Assembly (NCBI RefSeq): GCF_040907265.1
Contig: NZ_JBFOHP010000002.1
Coordinates: 7,626,001-7,690,000, forward strand
From: Streptomyces sclerotialus
Lineage (GTDB): Bacteria > Actinomycetota > Actinomycetes > Streptomycetales > Streptomycetaceae
Direction: 5' to 3'
DNA length: 64,000 nt
Position numbers and translations under genes: made by a program. The notes beneath the pieces are model-generated. The model ran no database searches. It saw only the letters and a program-made list of their open reading frames with translations, and was not told the DNA's origin. Positions 34,759-42,159 of this stretch are shown in pieces (position 1 is the first letter of the stretch; every line of letters starts with the position of its first letter).

Positions 34759-34834
34759 GTCAGTGCGGTGTCAGCGGAATATCAGGAATCGGTCAGGGAG
34801 AGGTCAGGGCCCGGTCAGTGCGCTGGGCCAGTCT
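34759..34834 (+). promoter_or_regulatory. SARP-type operator B: six GTCAG-type repeats at 11-bp period, with -10
   Basis: GTCAG (ATCAG in the third copy) starts at 34759, 34770, 34781, 34792, 34803 and 34814, each exactly 11 bases from the last. A CAGTCT hexamer at 34829-34834 stands 14 bases after the T of the last copy and fits a CAnnnT -10 element. Transcription would then begin at or next to the GTG start codon at 34842, giving a leaderless message. Six copies are more than the two or three usual for SARP sites. Confidence 0.82.
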
Positions 34835-34841
34835 CCTTTCC

Positions 34842-35840
34842 GTGAATCCCTTTCTCTTTCCGTCGAGCGCCCTCATCGTGGCCAACCCGGCGGCCGGCGG
34901 CCACTCCCCGGAACTGGTCGAGGAGCTGGCCGCCCGCTGCCGCGAACGGCTCGATGCGGTGACGGTGCACCGCACCACAGGACCGGGTGACGCCACGGCC
35001 GCGGTACGCCGCGCACTGACCGGAGGGCCCGCCGGGCACGGACCCCAACTGGTGGTGGCGGTGGGCGGGGACGGCACCGCGCACGAGACCGCCGAGGGGC
35101 TGCTCGGCCAGGACGACGGCCCCCGCGCCGCACTGCTCATGATCCCCGCCGGCAGCGCCAACTCCGGCTACCGCATGTTCTGGGACGACCGGCCCTGGCA
35201 GGACGCGGTCGCCATGGTGCTGGCAGGGCGCGCCGCGGTACGCCGCACCGACCTCGCGCGGCTGGCCGAGACCGGTGCGCACGTCTTCCTCGGCTCCTGC
35301 ACGGGACTGGGCGCCGAGATCCTCGCCGCCCGCGCGGCAGCGGACGGTACGACGGCGAACGGCGCGCCGGGCGGCGGCAGTCGGGGCCCCGGCGCGGGCC
35401 GGGAACGCTACGCCCGCCTGCTGGCCGACACCGCGGCCCGCTACCGCCCCTACCCCGGCCGGGTCACCGTCGACGGCGCGGTGCTCGCCGAGGGCCCCAC
35501 CGTCCTCGCCGGCGTCGGCGGCGGGCGCTACCGCGCCGGGCAGTACCTCCTGCTGCCCCGCTCCGAGCCGGACGACGGCCTGCTGGACGTCTGCGTCGTC
35601 GGCGGCCGGACCGACCCCGCGCTGCTGCCCCGGCTGGCCCGCGACGGCAGCCACCTGGACCTGCCGGACACCGCCTACGGCCGTGGCCGGCGCATCGTCC
35701 TGGAGCGGCTGGACGGCGAACGGCTCGTCCTGGAACACGACGGCGAGCTGCGCGACACCATCGCGGCCACCGCCACCTTCGAGGTGGTGCCGGGCGCCCT
35801 GCCGGTCTGGGCCGCGCACCGCGCCCGGCAGGGCGGGTGA
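34842..35840 (+). CDS. Diacylglycerol-kinase-type kinase (VlmJ-like candidate)
   Basis: A 332-residue protein of the DAGK catalytic family. It has ALIVANPAAGG near the N-terminus, the ATP-binding VVAVGGDGTAHETAEGLL near residue 72, MIPAGSANSGYRMF near 100 and a C-terminal beta domain. The known family phosphorylates hydroxyls of lipids; VlmJ of the valanimycin pathway, of the same family, phosphorylates valanimycin hydrate so that the phosphate can be eliminated. The next gene is an MmgE/PrpD lyase, as VlmK is. The GTG at 34842 lies where the upstream -10 element places the transcription start. Confidence 0.85.
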   Translation: MNPFLFPSSALIVANPAAGGHSPELVEELAARCRERLDAVTVHRTTGPGDATAAVRRALTGGPAGHGPQLVVAVGGDGTAHETAEGLLGQDDGPRAALLMIPAGSANSGYRMFWDDRPWQDAVAMVLAGRAAVRRTDLARLAETGAHVFLGSCTGLGAEILAARAAADGTTANGAPGGGSRGPGAGRERYARLLADTAARYRPYPGRVTVDGAVLAEGPTVLAGVGGGRYRAGQYLLLPRSEPDDGLLDVCVVGGRTDPALLPRLARDGSHLDLPDTAYGRGRRIVLERLDGERLVLEHDGELRDTIAATATFEVVPGALPVWAAHRARQGG

Positions 35841-35846
35841 GCCGCG

Positions 35847-37481
35847 ATGTCCCTGCTGGCAGAGGTCGGCGGCTGGGCCGCGCGGCTCACCCCCGACGCG
35901 GTACCCGAACGCGTGCTGCGCCGCGCCGCCAGCCAGGTGCTGTCCCAGCTCGGCGCCGTCCGCGCGGGCGCCGCTCATCCGCTCGGCCGGCGCCTGACGG
36001 CGGCCTTCGGGCCGCCCCTCCAGCGCGACCCGCGGCAGGCCGCGAGCGTCCTCGCCGGCCTCGGCTCCTTCCTGAACCTCGACGACACGGCGTACGCGGG
36101 ACACCTGTCGAACTCCACCGTCGCGGTGCCCCTCGCCTACGCCCACGCCCGGGGGCTGGACGGCCGCGCGCTGCTCACCGCCGTCGTCGCCGCCAACGAA
36201 TGCGCGGCCCGCATCACCGCCGCCGCCACGCTGGGACCGCTGCGCGGCCAGACCGCGCTGCACGCCCACCTCGCGGGCGCGGTCGCCGGGCGGCTGCACT
36301 GCGAGCGCGCCCCGGCGCACCGCTGGACGGACGCGCTCGGCCTCGCGTACGCGCAGCCGCCCTGGCCCCTGATGCACGCCTTCCTCGCGGGCGACGCCCG
36401 GGTGCTCAACGCCTTCGGCCCGGTCCGCACCGGGCTGGACGCCTGCGACGCGGCCGCCGCCGGGCTCGGCGGCCAGCCCGACCTGCTGGAGCACCCCGAC
36501 GGCTTCCTCCGCCGGTTCGCGACCGTACCGCTGCCCGAAGAGGTCACCGCGGGGCTCGGGACCCGCTGGCACACCGAGACGTTCTCGTACAAGCTGCACC
36601 CCGGCGGACCCGGCATCGACGCGGCCGTGGACTGCGCGCTGGACCTCCATTACGACCTGGGCGCCCCGGACGCGGCGCAGCTCGCCACCCTCGTCGACGA
36701 CGTACACGTCGCGGCGTCCCTCTACACGGTGCTCGCCGCACGGCGGGCCCGCCGCTACCTCGACGGGCCGCGCCGGCCGCTCGGCGCCCTGGTCCTGGAC
36801 GTCGCGTACCCGGTGGCCACCGCACTGCTCACCGGGCGGCTGACCGTCGCCGACCTGGAACCGCCGGCCGCCGACGACCCGGTACGCCGGGCGGTGGCCG
36901 GAAAGGTACGGCTGTGCCACGACCCCGGCCTGACCCGTGCGCTCCTCGCCTCCGAGGCACCGTTCGGCGAGGCGCTGCGCCGGGCGGGCCCGGCGGGCAC
37001 GGCGTGGCTGCGCGAGTTCGGCGGCGAGGACCTGGTCCGCACGGCGGGCGAACCGGGCACGCCCGCAGCGGACTTCACGTCCGCGACCAAGGCCACCGGC
37101 GCGCGGGTGACGGTCCGCCTCACCGACGGCCGCACCGCCGTACGCGAGCTGCTGATCCCCTACGGCGCGGCGGGCCCGCACACCCACGCGCACCACGCCG
37201 AGCTGGTACGGGAGAAGTTCCGGGCGCTCGGCGGGCCCGCCCGCGTCGCCGACGCACTGCCCCGCCTGCCGGAGATGAGCGCCGCCGAACTGGCCGCGTG
37301 GACGGCCGCCGCGCTGGACCCGGCAGCCGGGGATCAGGCGGCCGTCAGCGATCCGTCAGGCGTCCGTGCCACTGTGACGGCGCAGTCCCACCGGTCGCCG
37401 GACGGGTCCCTCCCGCGCACCGCCCGGCCCGTCCGGCGCACCGGTCCGGCCGACGACATCCTGGAGGAGCGACTCCCGTGA
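35847..37481 (+). CDS. MmgE/PrpD-family lyase (VlmK-like candidate)
   Basis: A 544-residue protein of the 2-methylcitrate dehydratase (PrpD) superfamily: VLSQLGAVRAGAAHPLG near residue 30, LDDTAYAGHLSNSTVAVPLA near 80, FSYKLHPGGPGIDAAVDCALDL near 245. In valanimycin formation the homologous VlmK eliminates phosphate after kinase action. It starts 6 bp after the kinase gene. The last 50 or so residues (from about 492) are a basic, serine/proline-rich tail with no family match, and that stretch of DNA also carries operator C, so the tail may exist mainly because the promoter does. Confidence 0.85.
   Translation: MSLLAEVGGWAARLTPDAVPERVLRRAASQVLSQLGAVRAGAAHPLGRRLTAAFGPPLQRDPRQAASVLAGLGSFLNLDDTAYAGHLSNSTVAVPLAYAHARGLDGRALLTAVVAANECAARITAAATLGPLRGQTALHAHLAGAVAGRLHCERAPAHRWTDALGLAYAQPPWPLMHAFLAGDARVLNAFGPVRTGLDACDAAAAGLGGQPDLLEHPDGFLRRFATVPLPEEVTAGLGTRWHTETFSYKLHPGGPGIDAAVDCALDLHYDLGAPDAAQLATLVDDVHVAASLYTVLAARRARRYLDGPRRPLGALVLDVAYPVATALLTGRLTVADLEPPAADDPVRRAVAGKVRLCHDPGLTRALLASEAPFGEALRRAGPAGTAWLREFGGEDLVRTAGEPGTPAADFTSATKATGARVTVRLTDGRTAVRELLIPYGAAGPHTHAHHAELVREKFRALGGPARVADALPRLPEMSAAELAAWTAAALDPAAGDQAAVSDPSGVRATVTAQSHRSPDGSLPRTARPVRRTGPADDILEERLP
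37333..37375 (+). promoter_or_regulatory. SARP-type operator C inside the lyase gene, with -10
   Basis: ATCAG at 37333 and GTCAG at 37344 and 37355, exactly 11 bases apart, lie within the 3' coding end of the PrpD-like gene. A CACTGT hexamer at 37370-37375 is 14 bases after the T of the last copy, the same offset as in operators B and D. It should give an internal promoter for the aminotransferase and the genes after it, with a leader of roughly 95 bases. Confidence 0.75.
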
Positions 37482-38758
37482 GTGCTGCGGCGGAAAGCGG
37501 ACCCGGTACGGACGCGGAGACCCTCCGCCTGTACCGGGCCCACCTGAGCAAGGGCCGCGCGACCGTGGCCGAACTGTTCGGCGGCCGGACGGAGGTCGCC
37601 TCGTCCGGCGCCTGGCTCACCACCGGCGACGGCGGGCGGTACCTGAACTGCGGCGGGTACGGCGTGTTCCTGATGGGCGCGAAGCATCCCCTCGTCATGG
37701 CGGAGGTACGCCGCCAGCTCGACGTGCACCCGGTCGCCACCCGCATCCTCCTGGAGCCGGCCGTCGCGCGCGCCGCCGCGGCACTGACCGCGGTCACCCC
37801 GCCCGGCCTGGACCGCGTGCACTTCTCGCTCTCCGGCACCGAGGCGGTCGAGACCGCGCTGAAGCTGGCCCGCGCGAACGGCAGGCGGCACGTCGTCGCC
37901 ACGCACATGGGCTACCACGGCAAGACGCTCGGCGCCCTGTCGGTCTCCGGCAAGGACGTCTACCGGGAGCCGTTCCGCCCCCTGCTGGACGGCGTCACCC
38001 ACGTCCCGTACGGGGACGCCGACCTGATGGAGAAGGAGCTGGCCGAACGGCCCGGCGAGGTCTGCGTGATCGTCGAGCCGGTGCAGGGTGAGGGCGGCGT
38101 GGTCCTCCCGCCGGACGGCTACCTCCGCGACGTCGCCGCACTGTGCCGCGCGTACGGCGGGTTCCTCGTCCTGGACGAGGTGCAGACCGGCCTGGGCCGG
38201 CTGGGCACGTGGTGGGGCGCGGACGCGGCCGGGGTGGTGCCCGACGTGCTGGTCGCGGGCAAGGCACTGGGCGGCGGCGTCGTCCCGGTCTCGGCGGCGA
38301 TCGCCACCCCCGAGGCCTTCCGCCCGTTCGACAAGGACCCCTACCTCCACACCGGCACGTTCTCCGGCGCCCCGCTCCTCATGGCCGCCGTACAGGGCGC
38401 GGTCCGCGCCGTACAGGAGGACGACCTCGTCGCGCGTGCCGCGGCGCTCGGTGCCCGGCTGCTGCCGCCGCTCATCGAGATCGCCGCGCGCAACGTCCCG
38501 GGGCTGGTCACCGAGGTACGCGGCCGCGGGCTGCTCATCGGGGTCGAGCTGGTGGAGGCGGGTCTCGCGGGCGAGCTGCTGATCGAACTCTTCAACCACG
38601 GCGTGGTGGCCAACCACTCGATGAACGGCAGCAACGTGGTGCGGTTCACCCCGCCCGCCGTGCTCACCGACGCGGACGTGGACCATCTGCTGGCCGCCTT
38701 CGACGCGGCCACCCGCGACCTGGTCGAGCACGCTGCCCGGATGCCGGAAAGGCGGTAG
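37478..38758 (+). CDS. Class III PLP-dependent aminotransferase
   Basis: A 426-residue omega-aminotransferase of the ornithine/putrescine/GABA group. It has FSLSGTEAVETALKLARA near residue 115, HMGYHGKTLGALSVSG near 143, VEPVQGEGGVV near 200, the cofactor Asp in LVLDEVQTGLGR near 235, and the PLP lysine in VAGKALGGGVVPVSA near 265. The start GTG overlaps the lyase stop (GTGA) and has GGAGGAG about 8 bases upstream. In this setting it could aminate a fatty or polyketide aldehyde to the primary amine that is then N-oxidised. Confidence 0.92.
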   Translation: MSAAAESGPGTDAETLRLYRAHLSKGRATVAELFGGRTEVASSGAWLTTGDGGRYLNCGGYGVFLMGAKHPLVMAEVRRQLDVHPVATRILLEPAVARAAAALTAVTPPGLDRVHFSLSGTEAVETALKLARANGRRHVVATHMGYHGKTLGALSVSGKDVYREPFRPLLDGVTHVPYGDADLMEKELAERPGEVCVIVEPVQGEGGVVLPPDGYLRDVAALCRAYGGFLVLDEVQTGLGRLGTWWGADAAGVVPDVLVAGKALGGGVVPVSAAIATPEAFRPFDKDPYLHTGTFSGAPLLMAAVQGAVRAVQEDDLVARAAALGARLLPPLIEIAARNVPGLVTEVRGRGLLIGVELVEAGLAGELLIELFNHGVVANHSMNGSNVVRFTPPAVLTDADVDHLLAAFDAATRDLVEHAARMPERR

Positions 38759-38763
38759 CAGAC

Positions 38764-39264
38764 ATGCGGCACGTGACCGTGGAAGCGCTCATCCCCGACG
38801 TCCCGGCGGAGGACGTCTTCGATGCCGTCCTGCACTTCGAGCGCTACCCCGAACTGACCCCGCACGTACGCTCCGCCGTGGTCCACGAAGGACCGCCGCG
38901 GCCCGGCGGCAGCTCCAGCTGGGAACTGTACTTCCGCAGCGGGCTGCTGCGCTGGACGGAGCGCGAGGAGTACGACCGGGACGGGCTGCGCATCGCCTTC
39001 CGGCAGACCGACGGCGACTTCGACCAGCTGTCCGGCACCTGGCTGCTCCGGCAGACCGGACCGGACTGCGCCCTCCGCTTCGACGCGGACTTCTGCTTCG
39101 GCATCCCCAGCATGGCCGGCATCCTCGACCCGATCGCCGCGCGCGTCATCGAGGAGACCATCGCCTGGGCGGTCACCGGCATGTTCCCCGGCGTCCGGCT
39201 CGGCGCCGGGACCGGCGCGGCGGCGGTGTCCGGTACGGGCCGGGCCGCCGGCACGGGGGAGTGA
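38764..39264 (+). CDS. SRPBCC/polyketide-cyclase-type protein
   Basis: A 166-residue START-like protein: VTVEALIPDVPAEDVFDAVLHFERYPEL at the N-terminus, a beta sheet core with WELYFRSGLLRWTEREEYD, and the long C-terminal helix. These folds bind hydrophobic ligands, and members act as cyclases, dehydratases or carriers. It sits between the aminotransferase and the small membrane protein, and its stop overlaps the region of the next start. Its role is unknown; binding the lipid amine intermediate would fit. Confidence 0.82.
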   Translation: MRHVTVEALIPDVPAEDVFDAVLHFERYPELTPHVRSAVVHEGPPRPGGSSSWELYFRSGLLRWTEREEYDRDGLRIAFRQTDGDFDQLSGTWLLRQTGPDCALRFDADFCFGIPSMAGILDPIAARVIEETIAWAVTGMFPGVRLGAGTGAAAVSGTGRAAGTGE

Positions 39265-39269
39265 GAACG

Positions 39270-39806
39270 GTGGACCAGGCCAACCCCTTCGAGACCCGCA
39301 CCACCTTCCTGCTGCACCGGGCCGAGTACCTGGCCGGGCTCGCCGCGACGGTCGTGCTGATCGTGCTGCACTTCGACGAGATCCGCTGGCTCCCGGCGCT
39401 GCTCCTCTTCGCGTACATCGACGTCATCGGCTACCTGCCCGGTGCGCTCGCCTACCGCCGCAGCCCCGACCGGCGCATTCCCAAGGTCTACTACGTCCTC
39501 TACAACACCATGCACAGCCTGATCACGGCGGGCGCCGTCGCCGCGCTGTGGTGCTGGCTGGTGCGCCCCGAGTGGGCCCTGCTGGCGCTGCCGCTGCACC
39601 TGTGCGGCGACCGCGGCCTGTTCGGCAACTTCCTCAAGCCCTTCGCCCTGCCTTTCGAGCCCGTGCCCGAGCCGCTGTACCGGCGGCTGGCCGACGCCCT
39701 GCGCCCCCGCGCGGCGGGCACCAGGGTCCCGGCCCCCGCGGCCGTCCCGGCGCCGGCCGGCGGGCCGGTCCGCACCCACCACAGGAGGACACGCAGCGAT
39801 GACTGA
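39270..39806 (+). CDS. Small multispanning membrane protein of unknown function (possible VlmO-like role)
   Basis: A 178-residue protein with four to five hydrophobic segments (about residues 20-60, 75-110, 112-125) and a conserved-looking charged pattern, HFDEIRW, CGDRGLFGNFLKPF, ending in an alanine/proline tail. I do not recognise a named family. The valanimycin cluster also has a membrane protein (VlmO) whose role is unsettled, and the placement beside the di-iron gene invites that comparison, but I cannot confirm homology. GTG at 39270 is chosen because GGGGGAG lies 9 bases upstream; GTG at 39261 is possible. It overlaps the next gene by 8 bp. Confidence 0.7.
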   Translation: MDQANPFETRTTFLLHRAEYLAGLAATVVLIVLHFDEIRWLPALLLFAYIDVIGYLPGALAYRRSPDRRIPKVYYVLYNTMHSLITAGAVAALWCWLVRPEWALLALPLHLCGDRGLFGNFLKPFALPFEPVPEPLYRRLADALRPRAAGTRVPAPAAVPAPAGGPVRTHHRRTRSDD

Positions 39807-40779
39807 CGCCGCCACACCCGCAGCGGACTGGGACACGGCGCCCGGACTCCTCGACGGGGCCAAGACCCTCGACCTCACCGCGCAGCAGTGCGACCTCGCG
39901 TACTGGCTCCGCCACGTCGCCCAGGGCACCCTGCGCGGCCGCGCGGTCACCGGACACGCCGACGACGCGCCGGTCCCCGCGTACATGAAGGAGCCGGGCC
40001 CGCTGCGCGAGGCCCTCACCCTGGAACTCGGCTTCCGTTCGGTGGCCGAGGAGATGGCCACCCGGGCACTCGGTCATTACGTCGCCAACGCCCCCGGCAT
40101 CGCCGAGCTGGAGTTCTACGCCACGCAGCTGCTGGACGAGGCCCGGCACGCCCGGGTCTTCCGCGAGCACCTGGTCGAACTCGGCCACCCCGCGCGGACG
40201 TTGGTACAGGACATCGACGAGATGGCCGCCGACTACCGCACGCGGGTGCTCCGCCCGATCGAGGAGTACTGCCTGGAAGTCGTCCGCGACCGGGCCGACT
40301 TCGCGGGCGGCGTGGCCGTCTTCACCCTCATCGTCGAAGGCGTCCTCGCGCCCGCCGCCGAACTCAGCGAGCGCAAGTGGGACCCGCTCGACCCGGCCGC
40401 CGGGGAGATCGCCCGCGGCGCCGCCATCGACGAGATCCGCCACCTCACCGTCGGCAGTTCGATCCTCCGCGACCACCTTGCAGCGCACCCCGAGTACCGG
40501 CCGCGGCTGCTGGACATCCTGCGCGAGGGCCGGAAGCTGTGGGACGAGCTGCCCGACGCCGAGTACGTCCTGGCCCGCGAGGAGCTCTTCCAGGAGGGCA
40601 TGCGGCAACACGCCGACGTGGTCGGCGACCACGAGGTCTGGCCCGGTCGCCGGCTGCTCGACACCACCCCCGAGGAGCGGTACGAGACGGCCGGGCGCTG
40701 GACGGACGAGATGGCCGGGGTCCGGCTGGTCCACATGGGGCTCCCGGAGGCCGTCGCGGTACTGGGCGGAGAGGGCTGA
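39799..40779 (+). CDS. Ferritin-like di-iron protein (VlmB-like candidate)
   Basis: A 326-residue all-helical protein with a clear di-iron set: Glu in LGFRSVAEEMATRAL near residue 78, ExxH in LLDEARHARVF near 115, Glu in FTLIVEGVLAP near 178, and ExxH in IDEIRHLTVG near 215. This resembles the VlmB-like proteins of azoxy pathways and more broadly N-oxygenases and aldehyde-deformylating-type enzymes. It probably performs the N-N bond forming or N-oxidation step on the serylated hydroxylamine; that is inferred from the neighbours. AGGAGG lies well placed before the ATG at 39799. Confidence 0.8.
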   Translation: MTDAATPAADWDTAPGLLDGAKTLDLTAQQCDLAYWLRHVAQGTLRGRAVTGHADDAPVPAYMKEPGPLREALTLELGFRSVAEEMATRALGHYVANAPGIAELEFYATQLLDEARHARVFREHLVELGHPARTLVQDIDEMAADYRTRVLRPIEEYCLEVVRDRADFAGGVAVFTLIVEGVLAPAAELSERKWDPLDPAAGEIARGAAIDEIRHLTVGSSILRDHLAAHPEYRPRLLDILREGRKLWDELPDAEYVLAREELFQEGMRQHADVVGDHEVWPGRRLLDTTPEERYETAGRWTDEMAGVRLVHMGLPEAVAVLGGEG

Positions 40780-40788
40780 GGGGGCGCG

Positions 40789-41820
40789 GTGAACGGTGAC
40801 CAGCTGACCCGGGCCGGCGTGCCCGCCGCGGTCGTGGCCGGAGTGGGCGGCCACGTGCCGCCCGGCGTGCTGACCAACGACGACCTCAGCGCCCGCCTGG
40901 ACACGACGGACGAGTGGATCCGTTCCCGGACCGGCATCGCCCGGCGCCGTGTCGCCCCGCGCGGCACGGCCACCTCCGACCTGGCGGTGGCGGCCGGCCG
41001 GCGGGCTTTGCGCTCCGCGGGCTCGCCCACGGTGGACGCGGTGCTGGTGGCCACCATGACGCCGGATCATCAGGCGCCGGCCACCGCGCCGGAGGTCGCC
41101 GCACGGCTGGGCCTCGGTGACGTGGCGGCCTTCGACATCGGTGCGATGTGCTCCGGGTTCGTCTACGGGCTCGGCGTCGCCTCCGGAATGATCGCCGGGC
41201 GCGTCGCGGAACGCGTCCTGCTCATCGGCGCCGAGGTGCTGACCACGGTCGTCGACCCGGAGGACCGTTCGGTGGCGGCGCTCCTGGCCGACGGGGCGGG
41301 TGCGGTGGTGCTGCGCGCGGGCAGGCCGGACGAGCCGGGCGCGGTCGGCCGCGTCGTCCTCGGCAGCGACGGCACCCGTGGCGAACTGCTCAAGATCGCC
41401 GGCGGCGGCTCCCGGGAACGGCAGAGCGGCCACCCGCCGGCGCCCGGCAGCGCGTACTTCCGCATGCGCGGCCGGGAGGTCTTCCGGCAGGCCGTGGAGC
41501 GGATGTCGGACGCCTCACGCACCGCACTGGAAGCCGCGGGCTGGAAGAGCGGCGACGTCGACCGGCTCGCAGCGCACCAGGCCAACGCCCGCATCCTGGC
41601 CGCGCTCGGCGCCGAACTCGACATCCCCGCCGAGCGGCAGCTCAGCAACATCGCCGACACCGGCAACACCGCCGCCGCCTCCGTCCCCCTGCTGCTGGCC
41701 GACAGCGCACGGGACGGTGGGCTCCTGCCCGGCCACCGGCTCCTGCTGACCGCCTTCGGCGGCGGCCTCACCTGGGGCGCCACCACCCTGGTGTGGCCGG
41801 ACGTGACCCCCTGCCACTGA
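40789..41820 (+). CDS. 3-oxoacyl-ACP synthase III (FabH-like)
   Basis: A 343-residue KAS III. Catalytic residues are the Cys in IGAMCSGFVYGL near residue 121, His in AAHQANARIL near 264 and Asn in DTGNTAAASVP near 294. KAS III enzymes start chains by condensing an acyl-CoA with malonyl-ACP. GTG start at 40789 with GAGGG upstream. It begins a KAS III-ACP-KAS II trio placed after the azoxy-like genes, so it probably makes or extends an acyl unit for this product rather than housekeeping fatty acids. Confidence 0.93.
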   Translation: MNGDQLTRAGVPAAVVAGVGGHVPPGVLTNDDLSARLDTTDEWIRSRTGIARRRVAPRGTATSDLAVAAGRRALRSAGSPTVDAVLVATMTPDHQAPATAPEVAARLGLGDVAAFDIGAMCSGFVYGLGVASGMIAGRVAERVLLIGAEVLTTVVDPEDRSVAALLADGAGAVVLRAGRPDEPGAVGRVVLGSDGTRGELLKIAGGGSRERQSGHPPAPGSAYFRMRGREVFRQAVERMSDASRTALEAAGWKSGDVDRLAAHQANARILAALGAELDIPAERQLSNIADTGNTAAASVPLLLADSARDGGLLPGHRLLLTAFGGGLTWGATTLVWPDVTPCH

Positions 41821-41860
41821 CAGCGGCGCGGCGCCGCCGGGACTTCCGGCGCGCACGGCT

Positions 41861-41914
41861 CCCCACCCGCCCACAAATCCCCATCCGCCCACGAAACCCC
41901 ATCCGCCCACGACT
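41861..41914. repeat. Three tandem copies of an 18-bp unit before the ACP gene
   Basis: Units at 41861-41878, 41879-41896 and 41897-41914 follow CCCCAYCCGCCCACRAAN with few differences and no gap. They lie in the 108-bp gap between the KAS III stop and the ACP GTG, just before its GAGGAG ribosome site. The pyrimidine-rich strand could act as an untranslated spacer or affect coupling; the function is unknown. Confidence 0.8.
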
Positions 41915-41928
41915 TCCGAGGAGCGACC

Positions 41929-42159
41929 GTGTTCGAGCAGCTGAAGGAGATCCTCGCCGGCAAGCTCCAGGTGCCGGCCGACCTGATCACCATGGAGGCC
42001 ACGCCCGAGGCCATCGAGCTGGACTCCCTGGCCGTCGTCGAGCTCTCCCTCGTCCTGGACAAGGAACTCGGCATCAAGATCAGTGACGACACCCTCGCCC
42101 AGGCCGGCACCGTCGGCGACATCGTCCGGCTCATGGAGGAGCAGGGGGCGGCCCTCTGA
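41929..42159 (+). CDS. Acyl carrier protein (second free ACP)
   Basis: A 76-residue ACP with the phosphopantetheine serine in IELDSLAVVELS near residue 39, the normal size for a discrete type II ACP. GTG start at 41929 has GAGGAG 6 bases upstream. The stop TGA shares its last base with the KAS II ATG (TGATG), so the two are translationally coupled. It should carry the chain for the neighbouring KAS III and KAS II. Confidence 0.93.
   Translation: MFEQLKEILAGKLQVPADLITMEATPEAIELDSLAVVELSLVLDKELGIKISDDTLAQAGTVGDIVRLMEEQGAAL

Noticed and set aside
41861..41914. CRISPR-like array
   Set aside because: The 18-bp units are contiguous with no spacers and only three copies; no cas genes occur in the window.
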